From the NCBI RefSeq assembly GCF_003269295.1, contig NZ_QLTT01000002.1, forward strand, positions 806,001-870,000: a DNA stretch of 64,000 nt. Direction: 5' to 3'. This document shows positions 44,784 through 53,314 of the stretch, piece by piece; the first letter of the stretch is position 1; the number at the start of each line of letters is the position of its first letter. The notes beneath the pieces were generated by a model, which worked only from the letters and a program-made list of their open reading frames with translations, was not told the origin of the DNA and did not search any database. The DNA is from Lentzea atacamensis (GTDB lineage: Bacteria > Actinomycetota > Actinomycetes > Mycobacteriales > Pseudonocardiaceae). The position numbers and the translations under genes are program-made.

Positions 44784-45686
44784 ATGCTGGACGTGCGACG
44801 CATGCAGGTGCTCAGGGCGGTCGTGACCTCGGGTTCCATCACCGCGGCGGCGACGAACCTCGGCTACACCCCGTCCGCCATCTCGCAGCAGGTCGCGGGC
44901 CTCGAGAAGCAGGCGGGCCTGCCGCTGCTGGAGCGGGTGGGCCGCGGGGTCCGCCCGACCGCCGCCGGCCGGCTGCTGACCGAGCACGCCGCGCGCGTGG
45001 CCGAGCAGCTCGCCGAGGCCGAGAGCGCGCTGACGGCGTTGCGCCAGGGCTGTGCCGGGATCCTGCGCGTCCGCTACTTCGCCACGGCGGGAGCGGCGCT
45101 CGTGCCACCCGCGGTGGCCCAGTTCCGCGCCGAACGCTCCGGCGTCGAGCTGGACCTGAAGCTCACCGAGCCGACCGACCCGTTCGAGGAGCTCGCCGCC
45201 GGCCGTGCCGACGTCGCGATCACCGTGCTGGAACCCGACGAGCCCGCTCCCGAGGGCGTGGTCGCCCGGCACCTGCTCGCCGACCCGTTCTTCGCCGTGC
45301 TGCCCCGCGGCCACGCGCTGTCCCGCAAGCGCGTGATCGACCTGGGCGAGCTCGCGGAGGAGCCGTGGATCTTCGCTGACTTCGGCGCCACGGGGCCGTG
45401 CAAGGACCTGGTGGTGAACGCGTGCGCCGGCGCGGGATTCGCACCGAAGGTCGTCGTGGAAAGCGACGACTACGCGACCGCACAGGGATTCGTGGCTGCC
45501 GGGCTCGGTGTCACGATCATTCCCCGGCTGGGCCTGGGGTATGCGCATCCGGGCGTCGTGCTGCGCAAGGTGCGCAATCCAGAGCCGGTGCGGCACATCC
45601 ACGTCGTGTACCGCGAGGAAGCAGCGTCGAACCCCGCCGTGGTGGCGCTGGCCGAAGCCCTGGAGAAGGCCGCGCGGGCCTCCTGA
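44784..45686 (+). CDS. LysR-family transcriptional regulator
   Basis: A 300-residue LTTR. The N-terminal HTH reads VTSGSITAAATNLGYTPSAISQQVAGLEKQ in the first 45 residues, and the effector domain has two periplasmic-binding-like lobes with PRGHALSRKR and GFVAAGLGVTIIPRLGL. It probably controls the divergent DMT exporter and itself. The ATG gives MLDVRRMQVLRAV. Confidence 0.93.
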   Translation: MLDVRRMQVLRAVVTSGSITAAATNLGYTPSAISQQVAGLEKQAGLPLLERVGRGVRPTAAGRLLTEHAARVAEQLAEAESALTALRQGCAGILRVRYFATAGAALVPPAVAQFRAERSGVELDLKLTEPTDPFEELAAGRADVAITVLEPDEPAPEGVVARHLLADPFFAVLPRGHALSRKRVIDLGELAEEPWIFADFGATGPCKDLVVNACAGAGFAPKVVVESDDYATAQGFVAAGLGVTIIPRLGLGYAHPGVVLRKVRNPEPVRHIHVVYREEAASNPAVVALAEALEKAARAS

Positions 45687-45703
45687 CCAGGCTCAGAACA
45701 CCC

Positions 45704-46594
45704 CTAGGGCGTGTTCTGGGCAGCGAGTGAGTCCTGGGCGGACAGCTCTGCAGCCAGTTCCATGCAGCGCAGGCGGGCCGGGGAAAAGTCGTAGGGCATC
45801 TTGCCGATGGCTTCGAACGCGCTCATGGAGCCGGCCTCCCGTCTGCCAGAACCGTCATCGGCGGTAGCAGGGTGCAAAGCGTCCCAGGCGTCGAAGAGTG
45901 CATCGTCGGCCTCATCCGCGCCGGACTCCTCGATGACGGCGTGCAGGGCGTTTTCGAAGGCGTGCCGCTCGACGGCCACTTGAGCTACCCGTGGATCATC
46001 GACGGCGACGCTGTCGTCGAGTGCCTCCTCGGCGGCATCGATGCGGTCGGATTCCTCCCGCAGAGCGGGATGCGTGGCCAGGACGACGAAGCGGGTGGCC
46101 TGGACGGCCGCGCCGAGCGGACCGAAGATCCGCTCGGTGACCAGCAGAGTGTCCAGGTCCGCCTGACGCAGGGAGCCTTCCGGCAGGCTCTTGAGGCGTT
46201 CGGTGACGAAGTCGGAGAGCAGGCCCATCCGGCTGCCTTCGGTGCGCATCCGCTGCACGGCGGTCCGTTGCCGCCGCAGTTCCGCTTCCTGCTCGGCGAG
46301 GGTGTCCTCCAACCGCTCCAGGATGCCCGCGACACCGTCTCCGCTGTCCGCACCGGCGGTGGTGAAGGCGTCACGGATGTCGTCCAGGGCGATCCCGGCG
46401 TCGGCCATCTTGCGAATCCACAGCAGGCGGATCATGTCCTCGTACCCGTAGCGGCGGCGGTCATCACCGCCCCGCTCGGGCTCGGGGAGCAGGCCGATCT
46501 CGTGGTAATGGCGAATCGCCCGCGGCGTGGTGCCGGCGAAGGCGGCCGCGTCACCGATCTTGACCTGGCGGGGTGGCATGAAGGACGAATGCAC
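45704..46594 (-). CDS. MerR-family regulator with long effector domain
   Basis: A 296-residue MerR protein. The winged helix is VKIGDAAAFAGTTPRAIRHYHEIGLLPEPERG followed by RRYGYEDMIRLLWIRKMADAGI; a dimerisation coiled coil (about residues 85-120) follows, then a 170-residue acidic helical domain I do not recognise, with few cysteines, so a metal ligand is unlikely. The GTG at 46594 gives MHSSFMPP; ATG 46579 is an alternative. It is convergent with the LysR gene (17-bp gap). A CTACGG-N11-CCGTAG repeat upstream may be its own operator. Confidence 0.85.
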   Translation of the reverse strand: MHSSFMPPRQVKIGDAAAFAGTTPRAIRHYHEIGLLPEPERGGDDRRRYGYEDMIRLLWIRKMADAGIALDDIRDAFTTAGADSGDGVAGILERLEDTLAEQEAELRRQRTAVQRMRTEGSRMGLLSDFVTERLKSLPEGSLRQADLDTLLVTERIFGPLGAAVQATRFVVLATHPALREESDRIDAAEEALDDSVAVDDPRVAQVAVERHAFENALHAVIEESGADEADDALFDAWDALHPATADDGSGRREAGSMSAFEAIGKMPYDFSPARLRCMELAAELSAQDSLAAQNTP

Positions 46595-46649
46595 GAGCAG
46601 GGACCTTCCCTAAAGGCATCGGGACGTGAGTCCACTGGACCACATGCCG

Positions 46650-46672
46650 CTACGGAAGGTGCAACCCCGTAG
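46650..46672. promoter_or_regulatory. candidate MerR operator
   Basis: CTACGG - 11 nt - CCGTAG lies 55 bp upstream of the MerR gene start. Long-spaced dyads of this kind are typical of MerR sites with a 19-bp promoter spacer. A role is inferred only from position. Confidence 0.4.
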
Positions 46673-46685
46673 ACACCGCCCCGGC

Positions 46686-48326
46686 CTAGACCCCGCCGAG
46701 CGACTTGTCGCTGTGCAGCAGGAAGTTCGGGCTGGCCCACTGGAACGAGATACCGCGCCGTTCCGTGGTCGTGCCACCGCTCTTCTTGGTGTACTCGATC
46801 TCGACTTCCCAGTAGAAGCCTTCTTTTTCGGTCGCGTTGAGGACCTTGGCTTCTTTGATCCCCGACCAGAAGGTCTGGAATCCGCTGTAACCACCGGGGT
46901 AGCTGCCCTGGAAGTTGGCGTTGCCGAACTTCCAGGCTTCTTCCGGCGAGCTCGGGGCGGTGTTGAAGTAGTCGTTCAGGAAGCCGCGCATGTCCTCGGG
47001 GCCCGGCTGGGTCGTCCACTGACCGGCCTTGCCCGATGACTTGGGCGGCGTCGACGGCTTCGAGGTGTCCTGCGTCTGCTGGACCTTCGTGTTGCCGCCG
47101 GCCTGGTCGGAGCCGGGGGTCTTGTTGTCGTTGTTCGAGATAATGCTCGCGAACATGATGCCGATCACCGCCGCCGCCACGATGGCGAGCGCCGTGTAGA
47201 CGGTCGACTTCTTGCTCTTCGCCGACGACAGCGGCGTCTGCTTCGGGCGCTGCGAGTACTGGGGCGCGGCTGCCGGGCGGTGGTTCGACGGCGGCTGCTG
47301 CGAGGGCATGGCGCGCGGAGGCGTGTGCAGGTCCACACGGGTCGCGGCGGGGTGAGGCGGCTGCTGGGGCGTGAGTGCGCGCGTGGCAGCCTGTTGCTGC
47401 GGCTGCTGCTGCACCGGGGCACCACGCCACGACGGCGGGTGCGTCGGGGCGACCACGGCCGGGGTGAAGGCGGGGGCGGCCTGGCCGTTCGCGACGGCGG
47501 CGAGCGCGTCGCGGGCCTCGGCCATGGTCGGGCGGTCTTCCGGCTCCGCGCGCAGCAGGCGCATCAGCAGCGCGGTCAGCGGGCCGGCGTTGCGCGGCGG
47601 GTTGACCTTGCCGGAGGCGACCTTGTGCAGCAGCGCGATGGTGTTCTCGCTCAGGCCGAACGGCGGCTCGCCCTCGATCGCGGCGTACAGCGTCGAGCCG
47701 AGCGAGAAGACGTCCGACGGCGAGCCGGGGTCGTAGCCCTTGGCGACCTCAGGAGCGAGGTAGGCAGGGGTGCCGGCGAGCATGCCTGTCGCGGTGACGG
47801 TGACGTCACCGGTCGCGCGGGAGATGCCGAAGTCGGTGATCTTGACCGTGCCGTCGTCGCCGAGCAGCACGTTGCCGGGCTTGATGTCGCGGTGCACGAT
47901 GCCCGCGTTGTGCGCGGCGGCCAGGGCGGAGGCGACCTGCATGCCGATCGAGGCCACGTCACGCGGCGGGAGCGTGCCACGCTCCGAGAGCACTGCGGAG
48001 AGGCTCTTGGACGGCAGGTACTCCATCACGAGCCACGGCTGGCCGTCGTCCTCGGCCACGTCGTAGACAGCGACCGCGTGCGGGTGCTGCAGGCGTGCCG
48101 CGATGCGGCCCTCGCGCATGGCCCGTCTCTTCGCCTCGTCCGTGTCGGCTTCGGCGAGTCCGGGCTGCAAGAGCAGTTGCTTGACCGCGACGGTGCGGTG
48201 CAGACGTTCGTCGTGTGCCGTCCAGACGACGCCCATGGCGCCGCTACCGATCCGCTGGCTCAATCGGTAGCGACCAGCGACCAATCGGCCATCGTCGGTC
48301 ACAGTTGCTCCCCGCTGTGCGGTCAC
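46686..48326 (-). CDS. membrane Ser/Thr protein kinase with extracellular NTF2-like domain (STPK-B)
   Basis: A 546-residue Hanks-type kinase from GTG 48326 (a GTG at 48302 is possible). Kinase motifs: RIGSGAMGVVW, VAVKQLLLQPG, HRDIKPGNVLLGDDGTVKITDFG, GTPAYLAPE. A 110-residue Gln/Pro-rich juxtamembrane linker precedes one helix (VYTALAIVAAAVIGIMFASI). The outer part has a disordered stretch, then about 100 residues (MRGFLNDYFNTAPSSPEEAW to the end) of NTF2-like pattern, similar in layout to STPK-A. No PASTA repeats. It and STPK-C share the catalytic domain closely and probably arose by duplication. Confidence 0.9.
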   Translation of the reverse strand: MTAQRGATVTDDGRLVAGRYRLSQRIGSGAMGVVWTAHDERLHRTVAVKQLLLQPGLAEADTDEAKRRAMREGRIAARLQHPHAVAVYDVAEDDGQPWLVMEYLPSKSLSAVLSERGTLPPRDVASIGMQVASALAAAHNAGIVHRDIKPGNVLLGDDGTVKITDFGISRATGDVTVTATGMLAGTPAYLAPEVAKGYDPGSPSDVFSLGSTLYAAIEGEPPFGLSENTIALLHKVASGKVNPPRNAGPLTALLMRLLRAEPEDRPTMAEARDALAAVANGQAAPAFTPAVVAPTHPPSWRGAPVQQQPQQQAATRALTPQQPPHPAATRVDLHTPPRAMPSQQPPSNHRPAAAPQYSQRPKQTPLSSAKSKKSTVYTALAIVAAAVIGIMFASIISNNDNKTPGSDQAGGNTKVQQTQDTSKPSTPPKSSGKAGQWTTQPGPEDMRGFLNDYFNTAPSSPEEAWKFGNANFQGSYPGGYSGFQTFWSGIKEAKVLNATEKEGFYWEVEIEYTKKSGGTTTERRGISFQWASPNFLLHSDKSLGGV

Positions 48327-48421
48327 TTAGCTCTCTGTTCAACGGCTCGTCACACCATCGGGTTCAGATCACCCCAACGGTGCGGGTACCCACCTTACGA
48401 GATATCTACGACACGACGCGC

Positions 48422-49744
48422 TCAGGTGGTCGGCTTGACCACAGGCGGCGTCGTGGTGGTTGTCGTAGTCGTCGTGCTTGACGGCGGCGGCGGCGTTGTA
48501 GTCGTCGTCGTTGTAGTCGTCGTGGTGGTCGTAGTTGTAGTCGTCGTAGTGCTAGACGTCGTTTCGCGCGTTGTCGTTGCCTCGGGCGTGGTGGTCGTCA
48601 CCTCTGCGACAGACGTTGTCGTCGGTGTCACCTGAGACGACGAGACCGGCGGCGCGGACGGCGTCTTCTCTTCTTTGTTGAACACGCCCAGCGCGACCAT
48701 CAGGCCACCGATGACCAGCAACAACGCCAGAACGATCGCCGCGATCACCAGCGGCCGGTTGTCCTGCTGCTTGCCTGCCGCAGGAACCGTCGGCGGTGCG
48801 GTGCGAGCAGGTGCGGTGCGGGCCACCGGCACGACCCTGGTGCGGTCGGGCTCCACGACCGTAGTCGGATCAGGACCGATGGGCACAGGCAGGCCGCTGA
48901 ACGACGGCGAACGCCCGTGCGCTACCGCGTTGAGCAGCTCGCGCGCCTGGGGCATCGTCGGCCGGTCGTCCGGCTCGTAGTTCAGCAGGTACAGCAGCGT
49001 GTCGGCGAGCGGGTGGTCGACGGTCGGCGGGTTGATCCGCCCGGCCGCGACGGCGTGCAGAACACCGAGAGTGTTCTCGCTCACTCCATAGGGCGGCTCG
49101 CCCTCCATCGCGGCGAACAGCGTCGAACCGAGCGAGTAGACGTCGGAGGCCGGCGTCGGGTCCTGGCCCCGCGCGATCTCCGGCGCGAGGTACGCGGGCG
49201 TGCCGGCGATCAGGCCGGTCTTGGTGACCGTGATGTCGTCCGAGGCGCGCGAGATGCCGAAGTCGGTGATCTTGACGACGCCGTTCTCGGCGATCAGGAC
49301 GTTGCCCGGCTTGATGTCGCGGTGCACGATGCCCGCCGCGTGCGCCGCGGCGAGTGCCGCCGCGCACTGGGCGCCGATGTGGGCGACCTCGATCGGGTCC
49401 ATCGGCCCGCCCTCGGCCAGCGCGTCGGCGAGGCTGTAGGACGGCAGGTACTCCATGACCAGGCACGGGACGCCGTCTTCCTCGACGACGTCGTACACGG
49501 CGATGGCGTTCGGGTGGTGCAGCTTGGCGGCGATCCGGCCCTCGCGCATGGCGCGCTGGATGGCCTCGTCCTGCTCGGCCTCGTCCAGGCCGGGCGCGAG
49601 GAGCAGCTGCTTGATCGCGACCTCACGGCCGAGGCGTTCGTCGTGGGCGCGCCAGACGATGCCCATCGCGCCGGAGCCGATGCGGTCGAGGAAGCGGTAG
49701 CGGTCGGCGACCAGCCGGCCGTCGGTGGCGTCGGACGTCGTCAC
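48422..49744 (-). CDS. membrane Ser/Thr protein kinase with Thr-rich extracellular tail (STPK-C)
   Basis: A 440-residue Hanks-type kinase. Catalytic motifs: RIGSGAMGIVW, VAIKQLLLAPG, HRDIKPGNVLIAENGVVKITDFG and GTPAYLAPE. One membrane helix (PLVIAAIVLALLLVIGGLMV) follows. Unlike STPK-A and STPK-B there is no folded outer domain: the tail is about 85 residues of Thr, Ser and Pro, with runs of 19 and 9 consecutive threonines. Such a tail may thread the cell wall and be O-mannosylated. The GTG start gives MTTSDATDGRLVADRY. Confidence 0.9.
   Translation of the reverse strand: MTTSDATDGRLVADRYRFLDRIGSGAMGIVWRAHDERLGREVAIKQLLLAPGLDEAEQDEAIQRAMREGRIAAKLHHPNAIAVYDVVEEDGVPCLVMEYLPSYSLADALAEGGPMDPIEVAHIGAQCAAALAAAHAAGIVHRDIKPGNVLIAENGVVKITDFGISRASDDITVTKTGLIAGTPAYLAPEIARGQDPTPASDVYSLGSTLFAAMEGEPPYGVSENTLGVLHAVAAGRINPPTVDHPLADTLLYLLNYEPDDRPTMPQARELLNAVAHGRSPSFSGLPVPIGPDPTTVVEPDRTRVVPVARTAPARTAPPTVPAAGKQQDNRPLVIAAIVLALLLVIGGLMVALGVFNKEEKTPSAPPVSSSQVTPTTTSVAEVTTTTPEATTTRETTSSTTTTTTTTTTTTTTTTTTTPPPPSSTTTTTTTTTPPVVKPTT
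48449..48550 (-). repeat. ACN triplet repeat coding for polythreonine
   Basis: Inside STPK-C, 48494-48550 encodes 19 consecutive Thr and 48449-48475 another 9, separated by four Pro and two Ser codons. All four ACN codons are mixed, so the run is kept at protein level rather than being a pure slippage repeat. Confidence 0.9.
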
Positions 49745-49890
49745 GCGATCACCTGGCCGCGCGGCGATGGGGAGACTGCGGTGGCAGCAGGTCCCACGCT
49801 CGTGCTCCTCGTGCGGTAGTCAGCGGTCGTCCGGATTTGCCCGCACAGGGTACCCCTGCCGTGGGCGGTCGCTGAGCTACCGGTTGTGCC

Positions 49891-50778
49891 TCAGTTCGCC
49901 GGGGCGAAGAAGTCGAAGCCGCCCACGGTGTCGCCAACGGTGTTCAGGACGGGGTCCAGCAGCCCGAGGTCCACGCTGACGTCGACCGGGTTGGACGGCG
50001 TGGGCAGCGGGTTCGACGAGCTGGGCGGCGTGCTGCTCGGCGTGCTGCTGGGCGGGTTCGCGGAGGAGCTCGGCGGCGGAGCGGGCGATTCGCTCGACGG
50101 CGGCGTGCTCAGGCCCGGCGTGGTCTGCGGCGTGGACGAGGGGGGCGTGCTGGCCGGCGGCGCCTCGGGGGTGGGCTGCTGCGTCGGCTGCTGGGTCTGC
50201 GGGGTCTGCTGCTTCGGGCGCTGTGGTTGCTGCTGGACGTACGGGGCGACGCGGGTGGTCGGGTTCGTCGTCGGGTCGGCCTGCTCGGGCTGGGCGGCGT
50301 CTTCCTGCGGCGTCTTGTTCGACGGCAGCTTCACGACACCCTCGGTGCCGGCGCTCGCGCCGCGGGCCTGGGCGCGCTCGTCGAACCGCACCTCGGCGAG
50401 CGGGCGCTCGTCCGTCGGGGACAGCCACGACGAGGCGGCGAAGGCGACCGAACCGCAGAGGACCACGCCACCGCTGGCCGCGGCGGCCAGCTTGCCGACG
50501 GTGAACCCGCCGCGCTGCGTGTCGTCGGTGCGCCCCTCGCGGCGCAGCAGCTCCGTGATGTGCAGCTCCTTCATGGGCTGCTTCTTGGGCTTGCTGCCCG
50601 GTGCCTTGACCGCCTTGAACTTGATCGTCGGCTCGAACGCTTCGGGGGTGATGTCGTCGGTGATCACCGGGAACTCCACGGTCTCCGCCTCGCGGCGGGC
50701 GATCAGCTCGGCGACGGACAGCTGGCCGGTCGACTCAGCCGAACCGTTCAGCCGCCGACGATGGTCCTCAATCGACAC
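49891..50778 (-). CDS. single-pass membrane protein with SVAELI motif and Pro/Ser-rich outer domain
   Basis: A 295-residue protein of unknown function. The cytoplasmic N-terminus contains QLSVAELIARREAE (about residues 19-32) and a related KELHITELLRREGR (about 80-93). One helix (about 108-130, KLAAAASGGVVLCGSVAFAA) is followed by a long Pro/Gln/Ser/Thr-rich extracellular region ending in a short hydrophobic segment (VDLGLLDPVLNTVGDTVGGF). The GTG giving MSIEDHRRRLNG is preferred to a start 43 codons upstream. It follows STPK-C by 146 bp on the same strand; it may be a kinase partner or substrate, which is inference. Confidence 0.72.
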   Translation of the reverse strand: MSIEDHRRRLNGSAESTGQLSVAELIARREAETVEFPVITDDITPEAFEPTIKFKAVKAPGSKPKKQPMKELHITELLRREGRTDDTQRGGFTVGKLAAAASGGVVLCGSVAFAASSWLSPTDERPLAEVRFDERAQARGASAGTEGVVKLPSNKTPQEDAAQPEQADPTTNPTTRVAPYVQQQPQRPKQQTPQTQQPTQQPTPEAPPASTPPSSTPQTTPGLSTPPSSESPAPPPSSSANPPSSTPSSTPPSSSNPLPTPSNPVDVSVDLGLLDPVLNTVGDTVGGFDFFAPAN

Positions 50779-50944
50779 CGCTCGTTCACCCTTCCAAGTT
50801 CGCGTCTGCGCACTGGCGGGAACATGGATACCGAATCGTGACCCGAGATGTAACCCCTTCGGGGGAATTTTCACGATCTGAACTAGGTTTTCGCGACGAG
50901 CGGTCACCGTTCGACTGCGAACGGCGATATCAATCGGGTGCGGC

Positions 50945-51760
50945 CTAGCTCCGTTGCGCCGAAAGGACCTCGGTGCCGATGATCCGCGGCTGGGTCGTGT
51001 CGGTCAGCCAGAAGAGCTGTTCGATGCGCAGCCAGCTGCCGTCGAGCTCCTGCATGGAGACGACCGCGAGCACCGATCCGTCCGGCCGGAGCGACGTCTG
51101 GTCGACGTTGACGGTCTTGATCATCCCCCAGGACTCGACGAACTCCTTGGGGTTGGCGCCGACCAGGTCGGGCGACAGCAGCTTGGCCGCGGAGCTGGGC
51201 TTGGTCGTGAGCAGCTCGTAGAACCGCTTCACCACGTCCACCTGCGGCTGAGGGCCGGTCGAGACCTCGGGAGTGGTCGGTTCCGGCATGTTCAGCAGAA
51301 GAGCGGACGGCTGCGGCATCGGGGTGTCGGCGGCGGTCTGCAGCGGCGTGTGCTCGTTCGGAAGCTGGGCCGAGAGGATGTCGGGACGCAACGCGCTAGC
51401 GCCGGACAGCGCGACGGGTCGTTCGGAGACCGGGATGCCGTAGTTCGCCGGCCGCTTGCTCGCGAGGATCGCCGCGCCCGCGACGGAGGAGACGAGCACG
51501 ATCGCGCCGGTCAGCAGGCCGGCGGCCTTGGCAGCACGGCTCCGCCTGATGCGCCGGCGACGGCCGGAGACGACGGGGATCGTGACCGTGGTCGCGGTCA
51601 TGTTCTCGGTCGGACCGAGCAGTGATGTGACGAGAGCGTCGGTGGCGGCTTCCTCGTTCGACGGGATGCGCATCGGGCTCGGCTGCTGCTTGATCAGCTC
51701 TGCCACGCTGATCGAGCCGGCGCGGGTGTGCCTCCGCCCGGTCGTCGCGGGACGCTGCAC
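50945..51760 (-). CDS. membrane-anchored protein with SVAELI motif and NTF2-like outer domain
   Basis: A 271-residue protein of unknown function. The basic N-terminus holds ISVAELIKQQPS (about residues 17-28), shared with the next gene on the strand. A helix (about 84-105, GLLTGAIVLVSSVAGAAILA) is followed by a linker and a C-terminal domain of about 100 residues (VKRFYELLTTKPSSAAKLLSPDL onward, ending RIEQLFWLTDTTQPRIIGTEV) with NTF2-like pattern. The GTG start gives MQRPATTGRRH. It resembles the sensor ends of the neighbouring kinases but lacks a kinase domain. Confidence 0.72.
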   Translation of the reverse strand: MQRPATTGRRHTRAGSISVAELIKQQPSPMRIPSNEEAATDALVTSLLGPTENMTATTVTIPVVSGRRRRIRRSRAAKAAGLLTGAIVLVSSVAGAAILASKRPANYGIPVSERPVALSGASALRPDILSAQLPNEHTPLQTAADTPMPQPSALLLNMPEPTTPEVSTGPQPQVDVVKRFYELLTTKPSSAAKLLSPDLVGANPKEFVESWGMIKTVNVDQTSLRPDGSVLAVVSMQELDGSWLRIEQLFWLTDTTQPRIIGTEVLSAQRS

Positions 51761-51932
51761 TGGCCTGGTCCTCCGTACTTTCCGTGGTCACCAGAAGACG
51801 TACCGTGGCTACGCGTGACGACGCCAGCATCTTGGTGGACTTCATCCGTCCGTGGCGTTCAGCGGTGCCGGGGATTCGCTCGATGGTGCTACTTACTACG
51901 GTCGGTAACTCGGGCCGTGACCTTTAGCCGGT

Positions 51933-52802
51933 TCAGCCGCCGAGCTTCAACCGTTCACCGTTGATCAGCGGCAGGTCGCCCAGCGTGAAGCTCAGCTCGC
52001 GCTTCTCGGTGCTGACCGAGCCGTCCTTCTTCGTCACCTGCAGCAGGCTGACGGTGAGGCCCTTGCTCGGGTCGACGACGATCTCCTTCACCTCGATCAG
52101 CGAGATGTCGGCGAGCCGGCCCTCCAGCAACGCGCCGGCGTTCGAGCGCATCGTGTCCGTGGTGATGGCGAGCGCGGTGTCCGCGTTCGTCGTCATCTCC
52201 CGGTAGAAGTGCTCGGTCTGCTGGGCGATCGTGGAGCCGTCGACGACCGGCGCGTTCGAGACCGGCACCGTCGTGATCACGGGCGGCACCGGCCCGGACG
52301 GCTTGGCGTTGGTGGCCGATCCCCGGCCTCCTGTGCCCGGCTCGCCGCTGACACCGGTGCCCGGCTCGCCGCTGACACCGGTGCCCGGCACTGGAGCACC
52401 CCTGCCGGTGTTCGCGGCGGACGGCTTGGTGCCGCTGGTGGCCGACGGGCTCGTGCCGTCGGTGGGCAGCGTGGAGATCAGTGGCACGTCCGACGGATAG
52501 CCGGGCAGGCCGATCGTCTCGACCTCACCGCCACCGCCGACCAGCTTGGCGGCGGCGACGCTCAGGCCGACCAGCACGAGCACCGACGAGACGACGGCGA
52601 ACCAGGCCGCGCGCTTCCAGGTGCGCGGCGGCGTGACCGAGGCGGGCACCAGGCCGATGTTGAACTTGCGCAGCCCGTCGGTGTCCTGCAGCGGGTCGAT
52701 CTGGCGGCCGCGGGGCAGCGGGATGCGGTCGCCACCGACGACGGGGCGCCGTGGTGGCGCGACACCGTCGTCGAGACGATGTTTGCCCGGCTGTACGTCC
52801 AT
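51933..52802 (-). CDS. membrane-anchored protein with tandem GTGVSGEP repeats and NTF2-like outer domain
   Basis: A 289-residue protein of unknown function. A Pro/Arg-rich cytoplasmic segment (about 1-65) precedes one helix (WFAVVSSVLVLVGLSVAAA). A Gly/Ser/Pro linker with tandem GTGVSGEP repeats leads to a C-terminal domain of about 100 residues (QQTEHFYREMTTNADTALAI onward) that again looks NTF2-like. The ATG gives MDVQPGKHRL. It shares the overall plan with the neighbouring 50945-51760 gene but lacks the SVAELI motif. Confidence 0.72.
   Translation of the reverse strand: MDVQPGKHRLDDGVAPPRRPVVGGDRIPLPRGRQIDPLQDTDGLRKFNIGLVPASVTPPRTWKRAAWFAVVSSVLVLVGLSVAAAKLVGGGGEVETIGLPGYPSDVPLISTLPTDGTSPSATSGTKPSAANTGRGAPVPGTGVSGEPGTGVSGEPGTGGRGSATNAKPSGPVPPVITTVPVSNAPVVDGSTIAQQTEHFYREMTTNADTALAITTDTMRSNAGALLEGRLADISLIEVKEIVVDPSKGLTVSLLQVTKKDGSVSTEKRELSFTLGDLPLINGERLKLGG
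52333..52389 (-). repeat. 24-bp tandem repeat inside a membrane protein gene
   Basis: Two identical 24-bp units (52333-52356 and 52357-52380, plus-strand unit starting GTGCCCGGCTCGCCGCTGAC) plus 9 bp of a third encode the linker repeat GTGVSGEP. Copy number is likely to vary between strains. Confidence 0.9.
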
Positions 52803-52923
52803 CCCCGACACCCCTCTGCGACGCAATCAGCGTAGGGCCGTCCGGAGGTACCGGACCAACCAAAAGGGGGGTTTCAGGACGAGTGACACTCGATTGTGTG
52901 AACCGAGCGCCGGGGTCTTGCAC

Positions 52924-53250
52924 TCACCGGGGTGGCAGTTGGGCCTGACCGCTGTTCAGCTGCTTGTGCGTCTTCTGCACGCCGTTGATGGCGACCAGAC
53001 CGCTGCCGCCCGCGACAAGCGCGCCGACCAGGTCGGCACCGAACGACTCACCGCCGGTGATGAGCAGGCCGATCGCCGCGCCCGCGGTCGCCAGGATCGC
53101 GGTCTTCCAGCGCGTGCGGACGAACTGCGCGACGGGCGCGCCCGCGAGCCCCTTCTTGTTGGCGGCCGAACCGAGCATGGCCAGGTATGCGTCATGCGCC
53201 AAGGCGGCGAGCAGGCCTGCGATGGCGATCAGTACGGCGATGATGCCCAT
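52924..53250 (-). CDS. small membrane protein of unknown function
   Basis: A 108-residue protein with an N-terminal helix ([20 protein letters not shown]) and a second hydrophobic, Gly-rich stretch (about residues 50-90). No motif or family is recognised. The ATG 53250 lies 64 bp from the start of the divergent deacetylase-like gene. Confidence 0.65.
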   Translation of the reverse strand: MGIIAVLIAIAGLLAALAHDAYLAMLGSAANKKGLAGAPVAQFVRTRWKTAILATAGAAIGLLITGGESFGADLVGALVAGGSGLVAINGVQKTHKQLNSGQAQLPPR

Positions 53251-53314
53251 GTCTCCAGTGTGCCTCCAGATTTTTCCGGTGGACCATCCGTGATCGCCCT
53301 GATATCCGGTTCGG

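Noticed and set aside
48215..48640. Val-rich plus-strand frame opposite STPK-B and STPK-C
   Set aside because: The long Val runs are the mirror of the polythreonine codons of STPK-C, not a real protein.
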